Program-made: the position numbers and the translations under genes | Notes under the pieces: model-generated | Database searches by the model: none | What the model saw: only the letters and a program-made list of their open reading frames with translations | What the model was told of the DNA's origin: nothing | Assembly (NCBI GenBank): GCA_944393255.1 | Contig: CALXZP010000053.1 | Span: 1-64,000, forward strand | Direction of reading: 5' to 3' | Source: an uncultured Clostridia bacterium | Lineage (GTDB): Bacteria; Bacillota; Clostridia; UBA1381 | DNA: 64,000 nt | Shown: one piece after another, positions 50,640 to 60,203 of the stretch | Position numbering within the stretch: position 1 is the stretch's first letter | Layout: the number at the start of each line of letters is the position of its first letter

Positions 50640-52307
50640 TCATACCTCTTCAATGATCGGAAGGATCATCGGATTGCGTTTTGTTCTGTCGTAAATAAAT
50701 CTTGCTACGTTATTTTTTATGGTGTTCTTCATCATTGCCCAGTCTACATTTCGCTTTGAAAGACATTCGCCGACGGCGTCGGAAGCGATATCCTTTATGC
50801 CGTCTATCAGCCGTTCCGCTTCACGTACATAAACGAAGCCGCGCGAGATCACGTCGGGACGCGACGCCATAAGGTGCGTGTCATGCGAGATGGTCACAAC
50901 GACAATGATAAGTCCGTCCTGCGCGAGATGCTTTCTGTCGCGGAGAACGATGTTTCCGACGTCTCCCACGCCGAGACCGTCAACGAGCACATGCCCGGCC
51001 GGCACCGTGCCGGTGACGCGTGCCGAATTGGCGTCCATCTCAAGCACAGAGCCGTTGCCCAGGACAAAACAGCGCTCGCTCGGTATACCCACCGATTCTG
51101 CAAGAGCCTTGTGCAGGACAAGGTGTCTGTGCTCGCCGTGCACCGGAATGAAGAATTTAGGCTTGATAAGCGATATTATAAGCTTAAGCTCTTCCTGACA
51201 TGCATGACCGGAAACATGCACGTCCATAAGCGATTTGTAAATGACCTCAGCGCCGATCTTAAACAGCTCGTTTATAACGTTCGACACTGATTTTTCATTG
51301 CCGGGTATTGGCGAGGCCGATATTATGATAAGATCGTCTTTTGTCACCTCGACCTTGCGGTGGTCTGAATATGCCATTCTTGTGAGAGCGCTCATCGGCT
51401 CGCCCTGAGAGCCGGTTGTAATTATAACGATTTGGTTCGGTCTGTATTTCTTTATGTTGTCGATATTGATGAGCGTTCCCTCCGGGACTTTCATATACCC
51501 GAGCAGGATCGATATTTCAACGATATTTTCCATGCTGCGTCCGGAAACAGCCACTTTTCGTCCGTTTTTCGCGGCCGCGTCGATTATCTGCTGTACGCGG
51601 TGCACATTTGAAGCAAATGTTGCGACTATTATCCTCTTATTGCACCCGTTGAAGATCGTGTCGAACTTATCTCCGACGCTCCTCTCGCTCATCGCGTAGC
51701 CGGGACGTTCAACGTTGGTCGAATCGGACATGAGCGCCAGTACGCCCTCTTTGCCGAGCTCGCCAAGTCTTGCAAGGTCTATCATGCTTCCCACGATAGG
51801 CGTTGAGTCTATCTTCCAGTCGCCCATGTGCACAAGCGTGCCGACAGGCGTTTTTATAGCTAAGGCAACGGAATCGGCGATCGAATGGTTTGTTGTTATA
51901 AATTCGACCGTGAAATGCTCGCCGGCCTCTACTGTCTGTCCCGCGCGTGTTCGAATAAGCTTTACGCTTGAGAGCAGATTGTGTTCCTTGAGCTTGTGCT
52001 CTACAAGACCGAGAGTCAGCCTTGTACCGTAAACGGGAACGTTTATCTCCTTAAGGAAATAGGGAAGCCCTCCTATATGATCCTCGTGTCCGTGGGTCAG
52101 GAATATGCCGAGTATCTTCTGGCTGTTCCGTGCAAGATACGATATGTCGTTTATGACCATGTCCACGCCGGGCATATCATCGTCGGGAAAAGCCATGCCG
52201 CAGTCTATTATCACGATCTCGTTGCCGTACTCGAACGCGGTCAGATTTTTTCCGATCTCGTCAAGACCTCCTATAGGTATTATTTTCAGTTTTTTAGTTT
52301 TTGCCAT
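50640..52307 (-). CDS. rnj: Ribonuclease J
   Basis: Start at 52307 after AAGGAGG; an upstream 20-codon frame is rejected. 555 residues. IIPIGGLDEIGKNLTAFEYG, DCGMAFPDDDMPGVDMVIND, the metallo-beta-lactamase motif FLTHGHEDHIGG, HMGDWKIDSTP, SDSTNVERPG, TTGSQGEPMSALTRMA, HVSGHACQEELKLIISLIKP and PVHGEHRHL follow the RNase J order. It has 5'-3' exonuclease and endonuclease activity and matures and degrades RNA. Alone on the minus strand, with a dedicated promoter and a structured 3' region. Confidence 0.96.
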   Translation of the reverse strand: MAKTKKLKIIPIGGLDEIGKNLTAFEYGNEIVIIDCGMAFPDDDMPGVDMVINDISYLARNSQKILGIFLTHGHEDHIGGLPYFLKEINVPVYGTRLTLGLVEHKLKEHNLLSSVKLIRTRAGQTVEAGEHFTVEFITTNHSIADSVALAIKTPVGTLVHMGDWKIDSTPIVGSMIDLARLGELGKEGVLALMSDSTNVERPGYAMSERSVGDKFDTIFNGCNKRIIVATFASNVHRVQQIIDAAAKNGRKVAVSGRSMENIVEISILLGYMKVPEGTLINIDNIKKYRPNQIVIITTGSQGEPMSALTRMAYSDHRKVEVTKDDLIIISASPIPGNEKSVSNVINELFKIGAEVIYKSLMDVHVSGHACQEELKLIISLIKPKFFIPVHGEHRHLVLHKALAESVGIPSERCFVLGNGSVLEMDANSARVTGTVPAGHVLVDGLGVGDVGNIVLRDRKHLAQDGLIIVVVTISHDTHLMASRPDVISRGFVYVREAERLIDGIKDIASDAVGECLSKRNVDWAMMKNTIKNNVARFIYDRTKRNPMILPIIEEV

Positions 52308-52479
52308 TATATCCTCCTTGTGTTGCATTATCATGCAGCGAAGCTGCGGGATACGAAAAACGCACACTCGTACCCCATTTTTGTAAATAACGTATAAAGT
52401 ACAAGAAAATAAAGCGCCTTAAGAAACAGGTCCAAGCCGCTTAGATCTTGCTATCCGAACATAACTACAACTTACTATT

Positions 52480-52509
52480 AGTATATCATAAATATAGTAT
52501 AATAGTCAA
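52480..52509 (-). promoter_or_regulatory. Probable promoter of rnj
   Basis: Minus strand: TTGACT (complement of 52504-52509), 18 bases, TATACT (complement of 52480-52485). The leader is about 170 bases. Confidence 0.55.
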
Positions 52510-52528
52510 GAGTAAACAAAAAATATTA

Positions 52529-52557
52529 TTGACAGCGGTGTTTAAAAATGATAAAAT
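52529..52557 (+). promoter_or_regulatory. Promoter of tmcAL
   Basis: TTGACA at 52529-52534, 17 bases, TAAAAT at 52552-52557, 54 bases before the start codon. Confidence 0.72.
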
Positions 52558-52610
52558 CACTGTAAAAGACCAGGATAATGATATATGAGTTGCAAAAGGA
52601 GAGCGTGTCG

Positions 52611-53771
52611 ATGAAAACAGCCGGTATAATAGCAGAATTCAATCCGTTCCACAACGGACATAAATATCTGATAGGCGAGATAAAATATTCTTATGCGGAC
52701 GCTGTGATAGCGGTGATGAGCGGCAGCTTTGTCCAGCGCGGAGACATAGCCGTAACGGATAAATGGACGCGCGCCGCCATTGCGGTCAAATGCGGCGCGG
52801 ATCTTGTTTTGGAGCTACCGGCAGTCTATTCAATGAATACCGCGCAGAAATTTGCGTTCGGGGCAGTGAGTATATTAAATGCGTCCGGCGCTGCGGATAT
52901 GATAGCGTTCGGCTCGGAAAGCGGCGATACGCGCAGCCTGGCCGAGGCGGCAAGAGTTATTGCGGAGGAACCGCCGGAGGTGTCAGAGAAGATAAAGGAG
53001 TATTTGTCGGCAGGTATAACGTATCCGGCTGCGCGCAAACGCGCTTTTGAAGATATATGCGGAGTATACATCCCCGATTCGCCCAACGACATTCTTGCCG
53101 TCGAGTATCTCCGTGCGGTATATGAAACGGGCTCGGCATTGGGGGCTCAGGCCGTACCGCGTCTCGGCGCGGGTCATGATTCCGAAGCTATAAGCGGAGG
53201 GATAGCGAGCGCTTCCGAAATACGGCGCAGACTGTACAGCGGCATCGGGGCAGAGGGGCTTGTGCCGAATCCGAATTTTGATATTTACGATCCTTCAAGG
53301 CTTGACGCGGCAGTTATAGGGAAAATACGTACCGGTACGGCAGAGCACATTTCAGGCATAAACGACGTCTGCGAGGGACTTGAGAATAAATTCATAAAAG
53401 CGGCGCGTGAATGCAGCACCGTCGGAGAGCTTTGCATGGCGGTCAAGTCAAAGCGGTATACGCTGAGCCGGATAAGGCGTATCGCATGGTCTGTTTTGCT
53501 TGATCTGACCGGCGATCTTTGCTCGGAGCCGCCCGGATATATACGCGTACTCGCAATGAACAGGACAGGGCGGGAGATACTGCGGAAGATGAAAAAAACA
53601 GCGTCCGTTCCGGTTGTCATAAAGGCGGCGGACTATGCGGGCTCTGGAACTGACAGGATATTTGCCGCAAACAGCCGGGCGGAGGATTGGTTTGCACTCT
53701 GTGCGCCGCGGCCGGAGCTAAGGCGCGGCGGCAGGGATATGACCATGTCTCCGGTCATAATTGATGAATAA
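52611..53771 (+). CDS. tmcAL: tRNA(Met) cytidine acetate ligase
   Basis: Start ATG 52611 with AAAAGGAGAG; 386 residues. TAGIIAEFNPFHNGHKYLIG (HIGH-like HNGH), MSGSFVQRGDIAVTDKWTRA, GADLVLELPAVYSMNTAQKF and SPNDILAVEYLRA are the TmcAL/YlbM (PF05636) motifs. It makes N4-acetylcytidine at the wobble base of elongator tRNA-Met with acetate and ATP. In Bacillus the orthologue lies near spoVIF/ylb genes, here alone. Divergent from rnj. Confidence 0.93.
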   Translation: MKTAGIIAEFNPFHNGHKYLIGEIKYSYADAVIAVMSGSFVQRGDIAVTDKWTRAAIAVKCGADLVLELPAVYSMNTAQKFAFGAVSILNASGAADMIAFGSESGDTRSLAEAARVIAEEPPEVSEKIKEYLSAGITYPAARKRAFEDICGVYIPDSPNDILAVEYLRAVYETGSALGAQAVPRLGAGHDSEAISGGIASASEIRRRLYSGIGAEGLVPNPNFDIYDPSRLDAAVIGKIRTGTAEHISGINDVCEGLENKFIKAARECSTVGELCMAVKSKRYTLSRIRRIAWSVLLDLTGDLCSEPPGYIRVLAMNRTGREILRKMKKTASVPVVIKAADYAGSGTDRIFAANSRAEDWFALCAPRPELRRGGRDMTMSPVIIDE

Positions 53772-53798
53772 AAATTTAACGAATTGTTTCTGAAATAT

Positions 53799-53826
53799 TG
53801 ACAGTCAAGGTCAAATATAGTATAAT
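53799..53826 (+). promoter_or_regulatory. Promoter of the DUF5684 gene
   Basis: TTGACA at 53799-53804, 16 bases, TATAAT at 53821-53826, followed by about 100 bases of leader. Confidence 0.75.
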
Positions 53827-53929
53827 AGTGATATCAAAGAAAATAAAGAGAATGATATTGTGTTTTTGTTCGGGCGATGAGACCGTTTACCATATGACAA
53901 TATCATACTAAAGAAAGCGAGGCGTTTGT

Positions 53930-54343
53930 ATGTTTACAACTATTCTTATTGCATTACTGCTTTTCTGGATACTTCAGATAATTGCATACTGGATGATATT
54001 CACAAAAGCCGGAGAGCCGGGATGGAAATCCATAATCCCGGTATATTGTACATATGTACAGTATAAGCTCACATGGAAGCCTATGTTTTTCTGGCTGAAC
54101 CTTGTGATAGCGTTTGCTGCAAACCTGTTTATCCAGCTGGGGTATGACAGCGTCGCATTGATGTCGATCGGCGTTGTTCTTAACCTTGCGGTGTCGGTCA
54201 TCGGCTTTATTGCTTTATATAAGCTGTCGAGAGCATTCGGACACGGAGTAGGATTTATGCTCGGTCTTATCTTCCTTTACCCGATATTTATATTGATACT
54301 CGGTTTGGGAAGCTCACAGTATATAGGAAATACAAGCGAATAA
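53930..54343 (+). CDS. DUF5684 membrane protein
   Basis: 137 residues, four membrane helices. The N-terminal helix LIALLLFWILQIIAYWMIFT is followed by KAGEPGWKSIIPVYCTYVQY and LYKLSRAFGHGVGFMLGLIF; the GEPGWKSIIP-Y and FGHG motifs are the DUF5684 signature often seen near signal peptidases. No function is established. Own promoter and strong terminator, so it is a single-gene unit. Confidence 0.8.
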   Translation: MFTTILIALLLFWILQIIAYWMIFTKAGEPGWKSIIPVYCTYVQYKLTWKPMFFWLNLVIAFAANLFIQLGYDSVALMSIGVVLNLAVSVIGFIALYKLSRAFGHGVGFMLGLIFLYPIFILILGLGSSQYIGNTSE

Positions 54344-54350
54344 AAAAAAG

Positions 54351-54391
54351 CGGGCGCGGCAGCATGAGGGAACTGCCGCGCCCGGCTTTTT
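54351..54391 (+). terminator. Terminator after the DUF5684 gene
   Basis: CGGGCGCGGCAG (54351-54362) pairs with CTGCCGCGCCCG (54373-54384), followed by GCTTTTT. Confidence 0.9.
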
Positions 54392-54445
54392 ACGGAGTTT
54401 AAAAGTTATATTTCAAAGAGGAGATTTTTATGACAGTTAAAGAAT

Positions 54446-56983
54446 TTATTTTACGATAACAAGCTCTTTGACTTCGTCGTCGTAGATCCTTATGAGAAGT
54501 CTGTTATTCTCCTCTGCGTCGAATACGGTTATATCGTCGAATGACGCTTCCGTTACATTGTTTCTTGCCGCTGCTGTGTCCACGCTGTAGACCTTAGCGT
54601 TTTCACCAACGCTGTAGTTTGCAGCCGCGCCGTCGTTTACGGTCACATTTACCGAGTCTGTGAAACGCTTGTTGACCTTACCGTAAACAAGCTTCATCTC
54701 ATTTTCGGTATCTGTCTCAAACTCTTCGTTTCTCGCGCTTATATCGAGCAATACTCTTATACCCGCGATGTTGCCGTCGGCGTCTGTCTTGTACTGAATA
54801 ACGTCGCCGGTCTCAAGCTTTTTGCCCTCGCCCTTGCGGAGAACCGTATCGTCCGCAGCATAAACGGTCACTTCTTCGCCGTCTACAAGAGCTGTGAGTA
54901 TATCAGTCTGCTCGCCGTCCTGGTTAAGACCTGTAGTCATCTTTACAACTACAGCTGCCGGTGCGCTTGTGTTCGCCTTAAACGCTGTGTCTGTAAGGAC
55001 TACAACGCGCGCTGTGAAGCTTTCGCTCATGTCGTATACCATGCCTGAATAGGTCTGGTTGTTTTCAAATATGCTCTTATCCGTTACCTTGATATTATCC
55101 GTATCGCTTACGTCGAATACTATTGTTGAGTCTGAGATCCTGATATTATCAAGCTTGCCTGTAGAAGAAAGGTACAGTGCGTTTTCAAGCTTTCTGTTCA
55201 TGGTGAAGTGATCCGGATCTGCCGCGCCCGATTCGCTTCTGTCGTTTGCGATATTAAGCTCGGTTATCTTATTTGACGAGTTTACCGAATAGGTCACGAG
55301 CTGCTTTACGGCGCTGCCTTCGCTTGTAAGGGCTTCAAGCACATCGGCTGCCGAAGCGTTCGAACCGTTGAGCTTTACTCTTGATGAAAGAGCAAACGTT
55401 TCTGTTTCGCCGTTCTTGTCTGTCAGCTTTATCATAACGTTTTCTCTGTCGTCGCTGCGGTATGCGTTTGTGAGATAAGCATAACCGTCGCTTACGTTTG
55501 ATACAGTCTTGGCCGCTGCGATCTTGCCGCTGATATCGAGGCAGAATTCGGCGGATGTGCCTACTGTTATCGTATCGGTGAAATCAACCGCAGCCTTATA
55601 GAGCTTGCCGTCGATAGTATAGCCTTCAATGCTTACTGCGCTTACGGTACCTTCAAAAGAATTTCTTGACGCATATATTTCTCTGTAGCTCTTGTCAGCG
55701 CTCTCAGCTACCGAAAGCACGTCCCATTCCTGAAGATCCTCAGGCTCAGCCTCGTTGCTGCCGAGATAGAGCTTGTAGTCGTCGTTGTCAAATCTTATAA
55801 CAGTGTTGTCTTTGCCGACTGCCTTGTTCGACGATACATAGTCAAGAACCACGTTCTTATATTCCGTTATAAAGATGATGTCGTACTTGGAGTCGCTGTC
55901 AGTATCGAGCATGGTCATATACGCCTGCTTGCCCGTAAGATCTATGAGATCCGTGCTGAACTCTGCGGCTCTGTTGTTGTATATGATCTGTGCGCTGTCG
56001 CTTATAACAGCCGTAGATGTTCTTGATGAATTCTCGTCTGCATAGTATTCAACAGCGTTTGATGAATTCTTTGTCGTGAGCTGAACGAAGAGATCGGAGC
56101 TTATATCGACTGTAGAATTCTTTGCCTTCTGCGGCATAGCGAGGATTATCTCTCTGTCGCCCGCGCCTGTCTTTTTGGCATAGGCCGTAACGTTATAGCC
56201 GAGCAGGTTGCTGAGCCCTGTTGCCGCAGGATATATTGTGTCATCTATCTTCACGCTGCTGTCGCTTACAGCCTCATGGCCGCTGAGTGCCGCTGAGCCT
56301 ACAGCCGTGATCTGACCGGTGAATTTTGTTGTTTCAAGATTGTCGCTGAGCAGAGTTTTGTCTGTTACCTCGTATACCGGGTTTGAGCCGAAGCCTGTCT
56401 GCTCCATCTTCTTTGTTTCGAGAGTATTATTAGTAAGGATAGCAACATCGCCTCGTGATATCGGCTCGCTTACCGTACCCTCAACATTCTTTGTCATTTT
56501 ATTGTCGTTAGCGACTGAGAGATGTCCCGAAGGATAGCCGCCGAGTCTCTGAGCCTTTGTCTCGTAGCCTGCTGCTCTTACCATTATGGCAACCGCCTCA
56601 CGGTAGCTTATTTCATCGTTCGGTCTGAAATTGCCGTCGCCGTCGCCCTCTATAAGACCGAGTGAAACAGCGAGGTTGATATAGCCGTTAGCCCAGTGAT
56701 CGGTTCCTACGTCGTCAAAGTTCTTTGAACCTTTGAGATTGTCCGCGGCGTCCTGCATTCCCATAGCGGTTACCGCCATTTTCGTGACTTCTGATCTTAT
56801 GATTGTGTCATCAAGTCTGTACAAGCCGTTTTCGTCACCGTTCATGATGCTGAGCGCTGATAAAACCGAAACCGCCTCTTCAAATCTTGTTCCGGCAGCT
56901 TCCGACGGTACAGCCGCGAGCGCCGGTACAGCGCTTACTGCGAAACATCCGCCAAGTATTGATGCGATAATACGTTTGTTCAT
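54446..56983 (-). CDS. S-layer/SLH-domain surface protein
   Basis: 845 residues. Signal peptide (NKRIIASILGGCFAVSAVPA then LAAVPSEAAG). Residues 30-200 hold SLH repeats: FEEAVSVLSALSIMNGDENG, FDDVGTDHWANGYINLAVSL then FRPNDEISYREAVAIMVRAA and a third, less clear, SRGDVAILTNNTLE. The remaining ~640 residues are a repetitive beta-rich region rich in Thr, Ser and Asp. It likely attaches through SLH to pyruvylated wall polymer. The leader carries a ribosome site GGAGGTT. Divergent from a second SLH protein with a shared operator-like motif. Confidence 0.85.
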   Translation of the reverse strand: MNKRIIASILGGCFAVSAVPALAAVPSEAAGTRFEEAVSVLSALSIMNGDENGLYRLDDTIIRSEVTKMAVTAMGMQDAADNLKGSKNFDDVGTDHWANGYINLAVSLGLIEGDGDGNFRPNDEISYREAVAIMVRAAGYETKAQRLGGYPSGHLSVANDNKMTKNVEGTVSEPISRGDVAILTNNTLETKKMEQTGFGSNPVYEVTDKTLLSDNLETTKFTGQITAVGSAALSGHEAVSDSSVKIDDTIYPAATGLSNLLGYNVTAYAKKTGAGDREIILAMPQKAKNSTVDISSDLFVQLTTKNSSNAVEYYADENSSRTSTAVISDSAQIIYNNRAAEFSTDLIDLTGKQAYMTMLDTDSDSKYDIIFITEYKNVVLDYVSSNKAVGKDNTVIRFDNDDYKLYLGSNEAEPEDLQEWDVLSVAESADKSYREIYASRNSFEGTVSAVSIEGYTIDGKLYKAAVDFTDTITVGTSAEFCLDISGKIAAAKTVSNVSDGYAYLTNAYRSDDRENVMIKLTDKNGETETFALSSRVKLNGSNASAADVLEALTSEGSAVKQLVTYSVNSSNKITELNIANDRSESGAADPDHFTMNRKLENALYLSSTGKLDNIRISDSTIVFDVSDTDNIKVTDKSIFENNQTYSGMVYDMSESFTARVVVLTDTAFKANTSAPAAVVVKMTTGLNQDGEQTDILTALVDGEEVTVYAADDTVLRKGEGKKLETGDVIQYKTDADGNIAGIRVLLDISARNEEFETDTENEMKLVYGKVNKRFTDSVNVTVNDGAAANYSVGENAKVYSVDTAAARNNVTEASFDDITVFDAEENNRLLIRIYDDEVKELVIVK

Positions 56984-57032
56984 ACATAACCTCCAGAAAA
57001 TTAATACGTTGTTATTTGAGTTGCTGTTGTTT

Positions 57033-57051
57033 ACGTAAAGTGTTTTACGTT
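57033..57051. promoter_or_regulatory. Palindromic box near the minus SLH promoter
   Basis: Seven-base inverted repeat ACGTAAA/TTTACGT with a 4-base spacer, followed by T. A similar box at 57275-57293 agrees at 14 of 19 positions. Confidence 0.5.
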
Positions 57052-57274
57052 AACCACAATCACATAATAGCAGGTTTTATGCGCAAAATCAAGCTGTAAT
57101 AAATGTATATACGGTAAGCGTATGGCAGAAAACAGCGTTTTTCGCATAAAATACGGCGGCGGTTACTGAAATTGAGCTTAATGTCATAATTTTTGAGCTT
57201 AAAAATATAAATTATTAAAGAAATATTACAAAAAGGCTTGCAATCATAAGGGATATGTTGTATAATATACTTAT

Positions 57275-57293
57275 AAAGTAAGTATTTTACGTT
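57275..57293. promoter_or_regulatory. Related box near the plus SLH promoter
   Basis: AAAGTAAGTATTTTACGTT; the right half is identical to the other box, the left half is weaker. Same distance (9-15 bases) past its -10 as the other copy. Confidence 0.45.
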
Positions 57294-57447
57294 TGATTTT
57301 TAGTTAAAATTGAAGAACAGGATATCTTATAGGGGGATACATCAAGCGGTATATGAATTTATTCATATAGATAATTTTCAGATATGCATCCGGCAAAAAA
57401 TAAATGCTGCGTTTTGCGCCGGAGTATATTTCAAAGGAGGAGATAAA

Positions 57448-60153
57448 ATGAGGAAATTATTATCATTCATTACGGCAGCATCTATTATGGCAGCTTCTTC
57501 AGCGGGGCTGAGCGTATCGGCATTCGGAGGCGTAAGCTTCTATGAGGGACAGCGGGATCTCGTATCGGCAGCAGATCCGAGCGCGTCGCCAAACGCATCA
57601 CCGAGTGCATCGCCGAGTGCAAGTCCGGGCGCGTCACAGACAGCAGCGGCTACGGCTACGGCAACAGTAACGGCAACGGCTACAGCTACGGCAACGGCAA
57701 CGGTATCGCCAAGCCCAACACCGAGCCCCACGCCAAGTCCTACGCCTACACCGTCGCCGTCGCCGTCACCGTCGCCTGCGGACATAGTAACTAACATAAC
57801 GCTGAACAAAACAAATCTTGAGCTCAAAGTGGGCGACACTTTTGAGCTGGTTCCCGATTTTGAGCCGGAAGGCGCGGTTTCGGGAAATATAGTCTGGACG
57901 TCGAGCGACGCATGTATAACGGTCGAAAGCGGCAAGGTCACCGCAGTGTCGAGCGGAACGGCGGTGGTCGAGGCTTTGGACGAGAAAAGCAGCAAAACCG
58001 CAAACTGTTACATAACGGTAACTGATAAGTCCGGCATACTCAATCTTGAGATATCCGAGGGTGTAAAGCAGGTGACAGTATCAAAGGACGGACTTACAAG
58101 CGAGGTGCAGGCCGGAGCCAACGAGCTTGAAGCCGGAGAATACACGGTCAGCGCTCTCAGCGAGGAAGGCTTCAAGCTGGAGCCGTACAGCGAAAACATA
58201 ACTGTAGCGGAGGGAAAAGAGCAGAGCCTTTCCGTATCGGCTGTAAAAAGCATTTGCCGTATATTCCTTCCGCAGGTTTCGGGCTGTACGATAACTCCGG
58301 TCAACGGGAGCACGGAAGAAGTGGAAACGGGAGGCAGCTACAGCTTTACCGTATCGACAGGAGACAGCTTCAATGCGGAAAACATGTCCGTAAAGGCGAA
58401 CGGCACGGTTATTGAAGCAGAGAACGGAGTATATACGGTATCAAATATAACAAACGACGTTACGATCACGATAGACGGTATCGAATCCAAGTCGTGGGAC
58501 GCAACCTTGAAAAAGATAACCGTGCTCGGCGCGGAGGCCGTTTTGGGTGAAAACGATACATATACGGTGACCGTACCGTTCGGATCGACTGTGACGACCG
58601 CCGACATTGAGGTGGAAACAAACAGCGACAAGGCAAACTACACCGTAACGACCGAGAACGGCATATTTACAGTGACGGTCAGAGCTGAGGACGGAACGGA
58701 GAAAACATACAGCCTTAATATTATACAATCGGAAAAAACGGATCTGGACGATGTTATTATGCAGATAGAGGACATGAAGTTCAATGACATCTGGCAGCGC
58801 TCGGACGGCAGCTATTCATCGCAGAGCGAAGTAAGGAACAGCGTTGAGGAGGATATCAAATCCGATATCGATATTCCGGAGGGAATAACCGTAAAGGTAG
58901 AGAGCGGAGATTCGCGCAGGCCGATAAGCGGTACACTCAGCAGTCCCGACGGCGAAGACGGCATGTATAAGTACACTATAATCGTTTCTGACGGAACAGC
59001 GGAGCGCACAATAGAGCTCGTCATAGCCGTGAACGCTTACGATTATATCGTTCCGGCGGAGAACATAACGGCGACCGCTACTACCATAACCATAAAAAAT
59101 CTCAGCAGCACCTCGAGCGTATCGTTATACAATGAATACGGCAGCGCTATGAGAAAATGGGAAACGCCCGTTAACGGCGTGGTCACATTCAGCAATCTGT
59201 CCTCGGGCACAAGATACGTGGTAAAGCTGCGCGAAAGCGGCTCAAGCGTTATCCCATCGAGCGGAACGACTGTAACGACATTGGAGACGGCAACGCGAAA
59301 TAGGGCAAGATACTTTACCGTTACCTTTGACGCCGGTCTGCACGGTACGATCGTTTCGGGAAAAACAAAGCAGTCGGTAAAGCTTGCGTATGCGCCGGAA
59401 TATCCGGAGGTAAAGGCTGACGAAGGCTATGTTTTCAAGGGCTGGTCCAGAAACGGGGTTTTGGTAGAGGATCCGAAGAAGGTACAGATCCGTTCAACGA
59501 CGGAATTTACGGCGATATATGAAAAAAGCTCTGGATCTTCCTACGGAACGTCCATAAACAGACCGTCGTCGGATACTAACGTACAGGAACCGTCGACACA
59601 GCCGGCAGTGAGCTATACAGACGTTCTGCCGTCGCACTGGTTCTATGAAAGCGTTATGAGCGTTACCAAGAAGGGCTATATGAACGGTACAGGTAACAAC
59701 GTTTTCGAGCCTGACTCCACGCTTACACGCGCTATGCTGGTTACGATCCTGCACAGATACGCAGGCGAGCCGAGAGCGGAAGGAAGCGGCTTCAGCGACG
59801 TTCCGGCCGGTACATGGTACACCGAGGCCGTTACATGGGCAGCCGACGCAGGTATAGTAAACGGAGTGGCTCCCGGACTGTTTGAACCGAATACGAATAT
59901 AACCAGAGAGCAGCTTGCAACGATAATGTACCGTTATGCTGAGGCATACGGCTATGACATTTCTGCGGCGGGCAGCATTATCGGGTTCAGCGATTCGTAT
60001 CTTATTTCGGACTGGGCTCAGACTGCGCTCATATGGACGATAGGCGCCGGCATAATAGGAGGAAAGGATAATAACATGCTCGATCCGCGCGGCAATGCGA
60101 CAAGAGCGGAAGCCGCCGCGATAATCGAGAGATTTGATAATTATATCGGATAA
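57448..60153 (+). CDS. Large SLH-domain surface protein with Ser/Pro/Thr linker
   Basis: Start ATG 57448 with AAAGGAGG; 901 residues. Signal peptide (KLLSFITAASIMAASSAGLS then VSAFG); low-complexity linker at about 45-111 of SPSASP, TATATV and PTPSP units; Big_2-like immunoglobulin domain at about 112-195 (TNITLNKTNLELKVGDTFEL; SGTAVVEA); more beta domains; a Listeria/InlB B-repeat-like region around 621-690 (FTVTFDAGLHGT, GYVFKGWSRNG); three SLH domains from about 724 (YTDVLPSHWFYESVMSVTKK; FSDVPAGTWYTEAVTWAADA; FSDSYLISDWAQTALIWTIG). Likely a cell-wall-anchored adhesin-like protein. Confidence 0.85.
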   Translation: MRKLLSFITAASIMAASSAGLSVSAFGGVSFYEGQRDLVSAADPSASPNASPSASPSASPGASQTAAATATATVTATATATATATVSPSPTPSPTPSPTPTPSPSPSPSPADIVTNITLNKTNLELKVGDTFELVPDFEPEGAVSGNIVWTSSDACITVESGKVTAVSSGTAVVEALDEKSSKTANCYITVTDKSGILNLEISEGVKQVTVSKDGLTSEVQAGANELEAGEYTVSALSEEGFKLEPYSENITVAEGKEQSLSVSAVKSICRIFLPQVSGCTITPVNGSTEEVETGGSYSFTVSTGDSFNAENMSVKANGTVIEAENGVYTVSNITNDVTITIDGIESKSWDATLKKITVLGAEAVLGENDTYTVTVPFGSTVTTADIEVETNSDKANYTVTTENGIFTVTVRAEDGTEKTYSLNIIQSEKTDLDDVIMQIEDMKFNDIWQRSDGSYSSQSEVRNSVEEDIKSDIDIPEGITVKVESGDSRRPISGTLSSPDGEDGMYKYTIIVSDGTAERTIELVIAVNAYDYIVPAENITATATTITIKNLSSTSSVSLYNEYGSAMRKWETPVNGVVTFSNLSSGTRYVVKLRESGSSVIPSSGTTVTTLETATRNRARYFTVTFDAGLHGTIVSGKTKQSVKLAYAPEYPEVKADEGYVFKGWSRNGVLVEDPKKVQIRSTTEFTAIYEKSSGSSYGTSINRPSSDTNVQEPSTQPAVSYTDVLPSHWFYESVMSVTKKGYMNGTGNNVFEPDSTLTRAMLVTILHRYAGEPRAEGSGFSDVPAGTWYTEAVTWAADAGIVNGVAPGLFEPNTNITREQLATIMYRYAEAYGYDISAAGSIIGFSDSYLISDWAQTALIWTIGAGIIGGKDNNMLDPRGNATRAEAAAIIERFDNYIG
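57583..57780 (+). repeat. Low-complexity coding repeats (SPSASP / TATATV / PTPSP)
   Basis: Short direct repeats based on ACGGCAACGGC and CCGAGCCC-type units encoding a Ser/Pro/Thr/Ala-rich linker; a place where length changes by slippage are likely. Confidence 0.8.
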
Positions 60154-60169
60154 AGACCAGAAATGGGTA

Positions 60170-60198
60170 TTGACTTTTAAGTCGTAATGTAATAGAAT
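60170..60198 (+). promoter_or_regulatory. Promoter-like pair before the candidate small RNA
   Basis: TTGACT at 60170-60175, 17 bases, TAGAAT at 60193-60198. Confidence 0.5.
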
Positions 60199-60203
60199 AA
60201 GAA

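Larger units (their letters stand above)
56984..57447. promoter_or_regulatory. Divergent promoter region of the two SLH protein genes
   Basis: Minus promoter: TTGATT (complement 57087-57092), 17 bases, TATTAT (complement 57064-57069). Plus promoter: TTGCAA (57238-57243), 17 bases, TATAAT (57261-57266). A perfect dyad ACGTAAA-GTGT-TTTACGT lies at 57033-57050, just downstream of the minus -10. A related copy ending TTTTACGTT lies at 57275-57293, just downstream of the plus -10. No gene in the remaining ~200 bases. Confidence 0.65.

Noticed and set aside
57583-57780. CRISPR-like repeat array
   Set aside because: Repeats are short, contiguous and in-frame coding for a Ser/Pro/Thr linker; no spacers and no cas genes.
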